Translations under genes and position numbers: made by a program
Shown: one piece after another, positions 16,711 to 24,949 of the stretch
Layout: every line of letters begins with the position of its first letter
Position numbering within the stretch: position 1 is the stretch's first letter
The notes under the pieces: model-generated
Database searches by the model: none
The model's input: the letters and a program-made list of their open reading frames with translations, nothing else
What the model was told of the DNA's origin: nothing
Source: Scatomorpha stercorigallinarum
GTDB taxonomy: Bacteria > Bacillota > Clostridia > Oscillospirales > Oscillospiraceae
Assembly: GCA_944387865.1 (NCBI GenBank)
Contig: CALXGN010000012.1
Coordinates: forward strand, 1-64,000
Length of the DNA: 64,000 nt
Direction: 5' to 3'

Positions 16711-17187
16711 CAGCGGGCCGGGCGGCCGCGCGTACACGGCGAAAGCCCGTGCGTGAGGAAAGTCCGGGCTCCACAGGGCAAGGATAACGGGTAACGCCCG
16801 CCAGGGGAAACCCTCGGACAAGTGCAACAGAGATATACCGCGTCGATCCTCCGCCAGGAGAGAAATCAAATGGGGTCCCCACGAAAGCCCTGCGCTTTCG
16901 TGGGGAAAGGAGGAGCAAGGGAGCGAACGCAGTTTTCGGCGAAAGCCGCTGGCTTTTGCCGGAAACGGAGGTGAGCGCACTTTGCGACGACGTAAGGGTG
17001 GAAAGGCGAGGTAAGAGCTCACCCGCCGCATGGAGACATGCCGGCGCTGTAAACTCTATCCGGAGCAACACCGTGGAAAGGGACACAAGGCCGGCCCGGC
17101 CGTCCCGATGGAGGTGGCTTGAGGCGCGCGGCAACGCGCGTCCCAGATAGATGGCCGTCCACGACAGAACCCGGCTTACAGGCCCGC
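16711..17187 (+). ncRNA. rnpB: RNase P RNA, class A, with enlarged P12
   Basis: Catalytic RNA of RNase P, which trims tRNA 5' ends. Conserved blocks are clear: GTGAGGAAAGTCCGGGCTCC, ACAGGGCAAGGATAACGG, GGGAAACC, GCAACAGAGATATACCGC, GTAAGGGTGGAAAGGCGAGG, TAAGAGCTCACC and, at the 3' end, GACAGAACCCGGCTTACAGG. Between ACCGC and GACGTAAGGGTG, where Escherichia coli has a short P12 helix, there are about 150 bases of hairpins, making this RNA about 475 nt. The exact ends are estimated. Confidence 0.95.
16877..16960 (+). repeat. Dispersed hairpin repeat inside the P12 region of rnpB
   Basis: Unit order: hairpin CCCCACGAAAG / CTTTCGTGGGG with loop CCCTGCG (16877-16905), core GGAAAGGAGGAGCAAGGG continuing to AGCG (16904-16925), then a TTTTCGGCGAAAGCC hairpin. 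The 22-base core is identical, on the opposite strand, to 20010-20031 downstream of tRNA-Pro, where it is again flanked by a hairpin whose loop reads AGCCCAGCG and by a TTTTC...GAA hairpin. The stems differ in sequence but not in design. Confidence 0.8.
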
Positions 17188-17193
17188 GCATAA

Positions 17194-17223
17194 AGCCGCG
17201 CCCCGATGGGGCGCGGCTTTTTG
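17194..17223 (+). terminator. rnpB terminator
   Basis: AAAGCCGCGCCCC / GGGGCGCGGCTTT with a GAT-type loop, ending in TTTTT; placed directly after the RNase P RNA. Confidence 0.93.
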
Positions 17224-17240
17224 TAAAGGCCCAAACTGCG

Positions 17241-17377
17241 TTTGGAGGCAATTGCCTGCGGCCCGCCCGCAGGTGGGGGATGCAGGGACGAAAGTCCCTG
17301 CGGCCCATTTCTGAGGGATTTCTTTTTGTCTTGTCAAAAAGAAACCCCTCAGACTCCAAAGAGAAAACCGCTTTGGT
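17241..17377 (+). repeat. Hairpin repeat module A with flank, copy 3
   Basis: Flank TTGCCTGCGGCCCGCCCGCA and GGGACGAAAGTCCC, then the module at 17311-17377. It follows the rnpB terminator and points away from it, so it has the same relation to its upstream gene as copies 1 and 4. Confidence 0.85.
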
Positions 17378-17430
17378 GCGGGTCGATACGTAAAATCTGC
17401 TTGTTAGTCCGGGTGGTGACTGATTTTTGG

Positions 17431-17709
17431 GTGGTCATCCCGGTGTCGGATGGCTTTGCACATCGCCGACCGCGGTTGGCTTCGCTTCGCTCGCGCCGCT
17501 GACATGTTGATGATCGGTAGTGCCGCGAGCGTAAGCGAAGCAATGCACGGTCGGCCAAGCTGCGCTTGGATGCAAAGAAGCGCGCCTCACCAACGGATGA
17601 CCTCCGTTAGTGAGGCGCGCAGCGCATCTGCCTCCAGGCGCAGCCTGGGCGTTTTTCTTTGGGGCGCCACACCCGTTTCTTTGGGCAAGACCAAAGAAAT
17701 GGGGTGGCA
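17431..17709 (+). repeat. Composite repeat modules B and C, copy 2
   Basis: Starts GTGGTCATCCCGGTGTCGGA, contains GCCGCGAGCGTAAGCGAAGC, and ends with module C (17652-17709: TTTTTCTTTGGGGCGCCACA and the GGGCAAGACC-loop hairpin), which matches 13914-13975 almost base for base. Confidence 0.8.
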
Positions 17710-17840
17710 CTGGCCCCCTTGCGGGGGCCTCTCGTCAGCGCGGCGCGCAGCGCAACCGCCTCCAGGCGCAGCCTGGCCGCCGCAGCCTGGGTTGACAGTT
17801 TGGTGAAGATATGAGAAACTATGGCAAAGAGGTGTGGAAC

Positions 17841-18365
17841 ATGAAATTTACATTCGACACGGACTATGACCAGCGCGCGCTGACGGCCATGGCGCGGGCC
17901 CTGCGCAAGACCCTCCGGCGCAAGAGCAGCCGGACCTCGCGCTTCTTCGGACTGCTCATCGTCGCGCTCGCCGCGATACTCACCATACCGGCGATGGACG
18001 GGGACTTTACACTGACGGTGAACATCGCAGTCACATGGCTCGCGGCGATCGTCATCCTGGCTGTGTTCCTCTTTGAGGACAGCATAAACGCCTATATCGC
18101 CAAACGCAGGATGCTGCTGGGTACTGACAGCGCGAAGAGCAGCTTTATGGATGACTGCTACACTTCGGAGACGCAGGTGGGGCTCTCGGAGTGGAAATAC
18201 GACCGGATCGACGCCATCGCGGAGACGAAGCGCTATTTCGTATTCCTCTTTGACCGCAGCCACGCCCAGCTCTACGACAAGGAGAGCATCGGCGGCGGCA
18301 CGGCGGACGAGTTCCGCAGCTTCATCGAGGAAAAGACCGGCCTGCCCGTGGAGTACGTCGGCTAA
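17841..18365 (+). CDS. YcxB-like membrane protein
   Basis: A 174-residue protein with two adjacent membrane segments (about residues 35-52 and 56-76) and a C-terminal soluble part resembling the YcxB-like domain (SEWKYDRIDAIAETKRYFVF, then a short YDKESIGGGTADEFRSFIEE). Function unknown for the family. ATG 17841 is chosen because AAAGAGGTG lies at the right distance; the frame opens 30 bases earlier. Its end overlaps the stop of spoIVFB on the other strand by four bases. Confidence 0.75.
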   Translation: MKFTFDTDYDQRALTAMARALRKTLRRKSSRTSRFFGLLIVALAAILTIPAMDGDFTLTVNIAVTWLAAIVILAVFLFEDSINAYIAKRRMLLGTDSAKSSFMDDCYTSETQVGLSEWKYDRIDAIAETKRYFVFLFDRSHAQLYDKESIGGGTADEFRSFIEEKTGLPVEYVG

Positions 18366-18922
18366 GGCCGCTCGCGGCCCTGCTCCAGGCAGAGATAGGC
18401 CCCGGCGCAGAAGAGCGCCGCGCCATAGCCCCGGGCAACGGCATACAGCCCCGCGGAGAGCGTGAAGCCGGCCGTGATCAGGCCCAGGAGGGAGCAGGCG
18501 CGCCGGCCCAGCAGCGCCTCCGCGATCCGCCCGCCGTCCAGCGGCGGGGCCGGCAGCAGGTTGAAGAGCGAGAGCACCAGGCTGAGCCCCGACGAGGAGA
18601 CGAGCACAGGCCAGGCCATGGCCGCGCCCAGGCGGGAGGCTATGAGCGCCCAGACGGCGCCCGCCGCCGGGCCCGCCGCCGCGCAGAGCGCCTCCTGCCA
18701 CCGGCCGGAGAGCCCACGGCGGTCGATGACCGCGCCGCAGACGTCCAGACGCAGGGCGCGCACGCGCCCGCCGCATACGCGCAGCGCGGCCAGGTGGCCG
18801 CACTCGTGCGCCGCCGCGGCCAGCAGCAGGGCCAGCAGCCCGTCCCAGTCCAAAACGAAGTACAGCGCCGAGAGCAGGAGCACCGCCCCGGCGCTGACGT
18901 TTATTTTCACATGCTTTTCCAT
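18362..18922 (-). CDS. spoIVFB: SpoIVFB-like intramembrane metalloprotease (M50)
   Basis: Site-2-protease family enzyme; in Bacillus SpoIVFB cleaves pro-sigma-K in the mother cell. The 186-residue protein has the zinc motif HECGH (in AAAAHECGHLAALRV, near residue 38) and the second motif NLLPAPPLDGGR (near residue 130) with the metal-binding Asp, across about five hydrophobic segments. No C-terminal CBS domain is present, making it shorter than Bacillus SpoIVFB. ATG 18922 overlaps the stop of the M23 gene upstream, which supports the SpoIVFA/SpoIVFB pairing. Confidence 0.85.
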   Translation of the reverse strand: MEKHVKINVSAGAVLLLSALYFVLDWDGLLALLLAAAAHECGHLAALRVCGGRVRALRLDVCGAVIDRRGLSGRWQEALCAAAGPAAGAVWALIASRLGAAMAWPVLVSSSGLSLVLSLFNLLPAPPLDGGRIAEALLGRRACSLLGLITAGFTLSAGLYAVARGYGAALFCAGAYLCLEQGRERP

Positions 18923-18923
18923 A

Positions 18924-19769
18924 TCAGGCCAAATAAAACTCCGGGTTGTAATAGACGCCGTCGCAGGTGAGCTCAAGGTGCAGGTGGGGGCCCGTTACAT
19001 GGCCCGTGCCGCCCACGAGGGCCACGCGCTGGCCCTTCGTCACGCTCTCGCCCGCGGAGACGAGCAGCTCGCTGCAGTGGGCGTAGAGCGTGCGCCAGCC
19101 GCCGCCGTGGTCAATGACGAGGTAGTTGCCGTAGCCTGCGTCCCAGCCGGCCATGCCCACGGTGCCGTCGGCGAAGGCGAGGATGTCCGTGCCTGTCCAG
19201 GCGGCGAAATCCGTGCCGTAGTGGAACTTGACTTCGTTCTCCAGCGGGTGCAGGCGGTAGCCGAAGCCGCTGGAGGTGTAGCCCTCCACGGGGCTGGTGT
19301 ACTCGAACGGCAGCTCGGGCATGTCATAGGTGACGCTGGCGGGTACGGCGTAGTCGGAAAACTCCGCCTGGCTCTCGAGGAAGGCCGCCACGGCGGCCGG
19401 CGTCTCCTGCGGCGTGGGCTCGGGAGTGGGCGCGCTCGTCGGCTCCGCGGTGGGCGTGGGGGAGGGCGGCGCATCCGCCTCCGGCGGCGGCGAGACGGCC
19501 GGCTGCTCGGAGGGGGCGGGCATTTCCGCTGCGAGGCCCAGCGCGGCGAGGACGGGCTCGGCCGCGTCCGCGCCGCCCAGCGCGCTGCCCAGGCGCAGGA
19601 GGGCCTCGGAATAGTCCGCGTCGCGGCTGATGGCTTCGCGCAGCTCCGCACGCAGCGCGGCCGTCTGCTCCGGCAGCAGCAGCTTGACGAAGGTGAGCGC
19701 GACGAACAGCGCGCCCGAAAGGCAGAGCCGGGCGGCGGTCAGGTTGTTGTAATGCTTTTGCGTGCTCAT
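18924..19769 (-). CDS. spoIVFA: M23-domain membrane protein, SpoIVFA-like
   Basis: One N-terminal membrane segment (about residues 16-33), a Pro/Thr-rich linker near residues 85-125, and a C-terminal LytM/M23 domain with FGYRLHPLENEVKFHYGTDF and GPHLHLEL. In Bacillus, SpoIVFA anchors and inhibits SpoIVFB and has an LytM-like domain. Here both the HxxxD-like and HLH zinc motifs look complete, so peptidase activity is possible. ATG 19769 starts the plausible membrane topology; the longer upstream frame runs through the tRNA promoter and is rejected. Confidence 0.8.
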   Translation of the reverse strand: MSTQKHYNNLTAARLCLSGALFVALTFVKLLLPEQTAALRAELREAISRDADYSEALLRLGSALGGADAAEPVLAALGLAAEMPAPSEQPAVSPPPEADAPPSPTPTAEPTSAPTPEPTPQETPAAVAAFLESQAEFSDYAVPASVTYDMPELPFEYTSPVEGYTSSGFGYRLHPLENEVKFHYGTDFAAWTGTDILAFADGTVGMAGWDAGYGNYLVIDHGGGWRTLYAHCSELLVSAGESVTKGQRVALVGGTGHVTGPHLHLELTCDGVYYNPEFYLA

Positions 19770-19822
19770 GTAGGGATTATATTGGGCGGCGCTGAAAGTT
19801 ATACATCTTTTGAAAGTATTTC

Positions 19823-19851
19823 TTGACAAGCGCGCGTAAAACACATATAAT
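19823..19851 (+). promoter_or_regulatory. tRNA-Pro promoter
   Basis: TTGACA (19823-19828), 17 bp, TATAAT (19846-19851): a consensus promoter 14 bases before the tRNA. Confidence 0.92.
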
Positions 19852-19865
19852 ATGAAAGCTGTCAA

Positions 19866-19941
19866 CGGGGTGTAGCGCAGATGGTAGCGCGCATGGTTCG
19901 GGACCATGAGGCCGCGAGTTCAAGTCTCGCCACTCCGACCA
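19866..19941 (+). tRNA. tRNA-Pro (anticodon CGG)
   Basis: 76 nt cloverleaf: acceptor CGGGGTG with CACTCCG, D arm GCGCAGATGGTAGCGC, anticodon stem-loop CATGG-TTCGGGA-CCATG giving CGG, T arm GCGAGTTCAAGTCTCGC, and an encoded ACCA 3' end. Confidence 0.97.
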
Positions 19942-19980
19942 CGTCGGAGCAAAGTCCGCTTTGCTCCGACGTTCTTTTTT
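19941..19980 (+). terminator. tRNA-Pro terminator
   Basis: 14-bp perfect stem ACGTCGGAGCAAAG / CTTTGCTCCGACGT, followed by TCTTTTTT. It begins at the last base of the tRNA. Confidence 0.93.
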
Positions 19981-20065
19981 GCCTTCGGCAGAAAAGAACG
20001 TCATCCGCCCGCTCCCTTGCTCCTCCTTTCCGAATCGAACCCGCTTGCGCTGGGCTTCGATTCGG
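19975..20065 (-). repeat. Second copy of the rnpB P12-type hairpin repeat
   Basis: On the minus strand: hairpin CCGAATCGAA / TTCGATTCGG with loop bases AGCCCAGCG (20065-20030), identical 22-base core (20031-20010), then a TTTTCTGCCGAAGGCAAAA hairpin (19997-19975). See 16877-16960. Confidence 0.8.
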
Positions 20066-20355
20066 TTAAATACGAGGTAAATACGAGGGGGACCGGGGGT
20101 CCCCCTCGTAAGCTCCCCTCCATAAAAAATATATGGGCCTCCGGGGCTTTTGCCCCGGAGGCCCATATATTTTGCGCGCCGCACGGCGGCGCGGTTGCGC
20201 CTCTGAGGCGCAAGATAAGGTATCGCCCCGAGGCAAAGCCCCGGGGCGATTTTGGCCGCCCTATGCGGGCGGCCATTCCTATGCTTGGGACGTTGGAAGC
20301 CTCTGAGTCAACAGGCTTTTCTAATGTGTCCCATTTTGCGGGGCAAAATGGGACA
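20030..20355. repeat. Array of eight consecutive hairpins downstream of tRNA-Pro
   Basis: Stems, in order: 20030-20065 (10 bp), 20083-20109 (12 bp), 20126-20173 (22 bp perfect, loop TTTT, flanked by AAAA/TTTT), about 20174-20194, 20195-20213 (TTGCGCCT/AGGCGCAA), 20222-20250 (ATCGCCCCG/CGGGGCGAT, then TTT), 20253-20275 (TGGCCGCCC/GGGCGGCCA), 20327-20355 (TGTCCCATTTTGC/GCAAAATGGGACA). No ORF with a ribosome site is present. The interval 19982-20714 between tRNA-Pro and potD is otherwise empty of genes. Confidence 0.85.
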
Positions 20356-20510
20356 TTGATACGCCGCCCGCGCTGGCGGGCGCGGGCGAGCGAGATGGGC
20401 GGAGCGGGCGGAGCCCGCCCACGGGCGTGGTTTGCGTAGTTTGGGGCGGGGGTGCTTGTCGCGGCGTTTATGGGGGGCTCCGCCCCCTTGCCCCCCTGCC
20501 CACTTAGTGC

Positions 20511-20692
20511 CGCGAGCGAAGCGAAGCAATGCACGGCCGGCGGTGCTGAACACCCATTCGATGACGGGATGACCACTTACGACATGCTGAAAGGCATAAA
20601 AGACAGCATTTACCTACCGACCCGCACCAAAGCGGTTTTCTCTTTGGAGTCTGAGGGGTTTCTTTTTGACAAGACAAAAAGAAACCTCTCAG
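20511..20692 (-). repeat. Composite repeat: part of module B plus module A, copy 4
   Basis: GCCGCGAGCGAAGCGAAGCA at 20511 and CGGGATGACCAC (20564-20575) belong to module B; AAGGCATAAAAGACAG matches AAGCCATAAAAGATAG in the 13.9-kb copy. Module A follows at 20626-20692, directly downstream of the potD stop codon. Confidence 0.8.
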
Positions 20693-20714
20693 TATTGGGC
20701 CGCAGGCAACTGGA

Positions 20715-21797
20715 TCATTGGCCGAGGCGGGCTTTGACCTCGTCGAAGAGGTTGTCCATCAGGCGCTGGGCGTCGTCGCTGAGGGCGCCGAAGCTCTCGC
20801 CGCGCGCGAGGGTGGCCTCGTCGGGGTAGGCGACGGTGCTGGCGGCCATCTCCGGGTCCATGTGCTCCTTGGCGGCGGAGACGGGGGTGCCGTAGCCGAT
20901 GTAGTCCATGTTGCCGCCGCTGATCTCCGGGCTGGTGACGAAGTTGATGAAGAGCTCAGCTTCGTACTTGTTCTCGGCGCAGGTGGGGATGCACATGGCG
21001 TCGATGAAGGTGTTGAAGGTCTCCTCCTCGGGCAGGTAGAAGGCGAGGTCGGGGTTCTCGCTCATCATCAGCATGCAGTCGCCGGCGTAGTAGGGGGCGA
21101 TCCAGGCCTCCTCATTGTCCATCAGGTCGTAGATCTGATCCATGACGTACTGCTGGAGGACGGGCGTCTGCTCGGCGAGCAGGTCGGCGGCGGCCTGGAG
21201 CTCGTCGGGGTCCTCGGTGTTCAGGCTGTAGCCCAGGCGGGCCTCGGCGATGGCGAAGGCGTCGCGCGGGTTGGAGAACATCAGGATCTTGTCGGCGTAC
21301 TTCTCGTTCCAGAGGAGGTCCCAGCCGCCGACGTCGGCCTCATCGACATACTTGGTGTTGTAGATGATGCCCACGGTGCCCCAGGTGTAGGGCACGGAGT
21401 ACTCGTTGTTGGGGTCGTAGGGCTGGTTCTTGAACTGCTCGTCCACCAGCTCGTAGTTGGGGATGTTCTCAAAGTCCAGCGGCAGCAGCATGTCCTCGTT
21501 TATCATGCGGGCGATCATGTAGTCGCTGGGGATGATGACGTCGTAGCTGACGCCGCCGTTCTTCAGGCGGGTGTAGAGGCTCTCGTTGTCCTCATAGGTG
21601 GTGTAGTTGACGTCGATGTCGGGATAGGCCTCCTCGAACAGCGCGACGACGTCGATGTAGTCGTCCGTGCCGTCGGCGATGTTGATGCCCCAGTTGTAGA
21701 CGTTGAGCGTGACCTTGTCGCTCCCGCAGCCGGAGAAGAGGCAGAGCGTGAGCGCAAGGGCGAGCACAAGCGCGATGGAAACAGCTTTCTTTTTCAA
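20715..21797 (-). CDS. potD: Spermidine/putrescine ABC transporter, substrate-binding lipoprotein
   Basis: Extracellular polyamine receptor. The 360-residue protein has a lipoprotein signal (residues 1-25, LALTLCLFSGCGSD with the lipobox Cys), then the PotD fold: LNVYNWGINI, FEEAYPDIDVNYTTYEDNES, VIIPSDYMIARM, and Trp/Asp-rich ligand-binding positions such as VPYTWGTVGIIYN and WIAPYYAGD. Last gene of potABCD. Substrate choice between putrescine and spermidine cannot be decided. Confidence 0.95.
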   Translation of the reverse strand: MKKKAVSIALVLALALTLCLFSGCGSDKVTLNVYNWGINIADGTDDYIDVVALFEEAYPDIDVNYTTYEDNESLYTRLKNGGVSYDVIIPSDYMIARMINEDMLLPLDFENIPNYELVDEQFKNQPYDPNNEYSVPYTWGTVGIIYNTKYVDEADVGGWDLLWNEKYADKILMFSNPRDAFAIAEARLGYSLNTEDPDELQAAADLLAEQTPVLQQYVMDQIYDLMDNEEAWIAPYYAGDCMLMMSENPDLAFYLPEEETFNTFIDAMCIPTCAENKYEAELFINFVTSPEISGGNMDYIGYGTPVSAAKEHMDPEMAASTVAYPDEATLARGESFGALSDDAQRLMDNLFDEVKARLGQ

Positions 21798-21811
21798 TTT
21801 CTTATCCCCTT

Positions 21812-22624
21812 TCAGACATTTATGCGCTTTTTCTGGCGGCTTTCGTCGCGTGCCTGGATGACGTTCATGCCGATCATCACCGCCAGGATGAGGAAGAACA
21901 TGAGCGTGAACATGGAGTAGAACATGGGCGGTATCTGCTTGCGCGTGTAGGTGTAGATCTCCACGGGCAGGGTGACGAACTTCGAGGAATAGACGAAGTA
22001 GCTGATGACGAAGTCGTCCAGGCTCATGGTGAAGGCCATGATGGCGCCGGAGATGATGCCGGGCAGCAGCTGCGGCAGCAGCACCTTGAAAAAGCCCTGC
22101 AGGGGCGTGCAGCCCAGGTCCTGCGCGGCGTCCATCAGCGAGGCGTCCGTCTGCCGCAGCTTGGGCATGACGGAGAGTATCACATAGGGCAGGTTGAAAG
22201 TGACGTGCGCGATGAGCAGCGTGCCGAAGCCGAGGACGTTCTCCGTGCCGAGGATGCCGCGGCCGATGAACACGAAGAGCAGCGCCAGGCTGATGCCGGT
22301 GACGATCTCCGGGTTGACGAGGGGGATGTTCGTCAGCGTCATCACCAGCCGGCGGATGCGCCCGCGCATGGCGTGGATGCCCACGGCGGCGACCGTGCCC
22401 AGCAGCGTGGCCAGCGCGGCGCTGGCGAGGCCGAGGATGACGCTGTTGAGCAGCAGGCCCAGCGCGCCGCTGTCGGTGAAGAGGTCGAGGTAGTTGGAGA
22501 GCGTGAAGCCCTCGAATTCCGAGAGGTCCTTGCCGTCGTTGAAGGAGCCGACAAAGAGCACGATCATCGGCGCGTAGAGGAAGAGGTAGACGAGGAAGGT
22601 CCAGACCTTGCCGAGGCGTTTCAT
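21812..22624 (-). CDS. potC: Spermidine/putrescine ABC transporter permease PotC
   Basis: Inner-membrane permease of 270 residues with six predicted segments and the permease EAA-type loop (DASLMDAAQDLGCTPLQGFF, then LPQLLPGIISG). ATG 22624 overlaps the potB TGA, and the protein begins MKRLGKVWTFLVYLFLYAP. The longer open frame upstream is out-of-frame potB sequence and is rejected. Confidence 0.95.
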   Translation of the reverse strand: MKRLGKVWTFLVYLFLYAPMIVLFVGSFNDGKDLSEFEGFTLSNYLDLFTDSGALGLLLNSVILGLASAALATLLGTVAAVGIHAMRGRIRRLVMTLTNIPLVNPEIVTGISLALLFVFIGRGILGTENVLGFGTLLIAHVTFNLPYVILSVMPKLRQTDASLMDAAQDLGCTPLQGFFKVLLPQLLPGIISGAIMAFTMSLDDFVISYFVYSSKFVTLPVEIYTYTRKQIPPMFYSMFTLMFFLILAVMIGMNVIQARDESRQKKRINV

Positions 22625-23416
22625 ATCGTGGCCACCTCCTCGTCGTCCGTGAAGCGGTTCATGAGGCCGATGCTGATGAACACCAGGACCATCAGTATGA
22701 GGCTCATGGCCGCGCCCAGGTTCTGGTTGAGGTTGCCTTTGAACTGGCGCTCGATGATGTCGCCGATCATGATGTCGCCGGTGCCGCCGAGCTTCTGGGA
22801 GATGTAGAAGGTGCTCACCGCGGGGACGAACACCATGGTGATGCCGGAGACGATGCCCGGCAGGCTGAGCGGCAGCACCACGCGGCGGAAGGTCTGCACA
22901 TTGTCGCAGCCGAGGTCCTGCGCGGCCTCGATCAGCCGCGGGTCGAGCTTGGCTATCACGGTGTAGAGCGGCATTATCATGTAGGGCAGGTAGGTGTACA
23001 CCATGCCCATGATGACGCTGCCCGCGTTGCGGATGAGCGGCGCGGGGCCGATGCCGAAGAGGCCGAGGAAGCTGTTGATGATGCCCGTGTCGCGCAGCAG
23101 GGCCACCCAGGCCAGCGTGCGCAGCAGGAAGCTCATGCACATCGGCAGCGTCACCAGCAGGTAGAGCACACGCTGCGTACGCTGCGTGGACTGGGCGATG
23201 ACATAGGCCACCGGGTAGCCCACCACCAGGCAGATGGCGCAGGCGGCCACGGCGTAGAGCACCGAGCGCAGCAGCACGGGCCAGTACTCCGCGGCGTAGG
23301 CGAGGTTGTCGAGCGTGAAGGCGCCGGAGTTGTCCGTGAAGGCGAAGTAGGCCACCATCGCCAGGGGGACGACAGTGAAGATGGCCATCCAGGCGATGTA
23401 GGGCCCGGCGAGGAAC

Positions 23417-23427
<11 letters not shown>
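22621..23427 (-). CDS. potB: Spermidine/putrescine ABC transporter permease PotB
   Basis: 268-residue permease, six membrane segments, EAA-type loop RLIEAAQDLGCDNVQTFRRV followed by LPLSLPGIVSG. It overlaps potA by 11 bases at its start and potC by four at its end, so the four pot genes are tightly coupled. Confidence 0.95.
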
Positions 23428-24574
<1,147 letters not shown>

Positions 24575-24914
24575 TATCCTCCCCCTCTTTGTTTTGGCCG
24601 CCATGGCCCGGGCCGGGCGCGGCGGCCTGGCGGCATATTTCCCGTATGGCTTCGTGAGCGCCGCTTGAAATACACAAAGTATTCCTGCGCGGCGCGCACT
24701 TTCCCATACGGAAAATCTGCTCGCCATTCCGCTCGCTACAGCCCGAGTCATAGCGGCCTTGAGTGTTCAGCGTTCTTTTTAGAACTCTTTTTTGATCTGT
24801 GCCCTGATGAAAACATCAAATATCGGGAAAGCCCCCTCTCAGACGGCACGGATGATTACGGCTCCTAACACATAATGACCCTGCCGCCTGAGAGGGGGCT
24901 CTCTGACAGATTAC
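24575..24914 (-). promoter_or_regulatory. Long structured 5' leader of potABCD
   Basis: From the predicted start near 24914, the leader RNA first forms an 18-bp stem (24900-24883 with 24847-24830; its only non-Watson-Crick position is a G-U pair on the minus-strand RNA) enclosing 35 bases. Nearer potA is a nested structure: outer stem CCGTATGG/CCATACGG (24642-24711), inner GCGCCGC/GCGGCGC (24658-24695) and an innermost GAATAC/GTATTT helix. I recognise no known riboswitch class. A regulatory RNA is inferred, possibly polyamine-related. Confidence 0.6.
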
Positions 24915-24920
24915 ACATGA

Positions 24921-24949
24921 ATAATACATATATCGGGCGGCTTTGTCAA
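24921..24949 (-). promoter_or_regulatory. Promoter of potABCD
   Basis: Minus-strand TTGACA (24949-24944), 17 bp, TATTAT (24926-24921). Confidence 0.82.

Larger units (their letters stand above)
17224..17840. other. About 600-base gene-free interval of composite repeats
   Basis: Apart from the modules listed separately and a hairpin (GCGCGCCTCAC near 17581 against GTGAGGCGCGC near 17611), nothing gene-like is seen. GGAGGCGGTTGCGCTGCGCGC-like stretches near 17640 and 17745 are short local repeats of the type CGCAGCGCA..GCCTCCAGGCGCAGCCTGG. Confidence 0.6.

Noticed and set aside
19866..20065. tRNA-Pro as integration site of a mobile element
   Set aside because: No integrase and no second copy of the tRNA 3' end are seen within the window.
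20001..20576. Overlapping open frames in the hairpin array
   Set aside because: No ribosome sites, compositionally biased translations, and the sequence is explained by inverted repeats.
13432..20692. CRISPR array or insertion sequence as explanation of the repeats
   Set aside because: Repeats are long, irregularly spaced and sometimes inverted, with no spacers and no cas genes; no transposase frame is present.
22625..23140. N-terminal extension of PotC through potB
   Set aside because: Frame shadow of potB; the real permease start overlaps the potB stop as ATGA.
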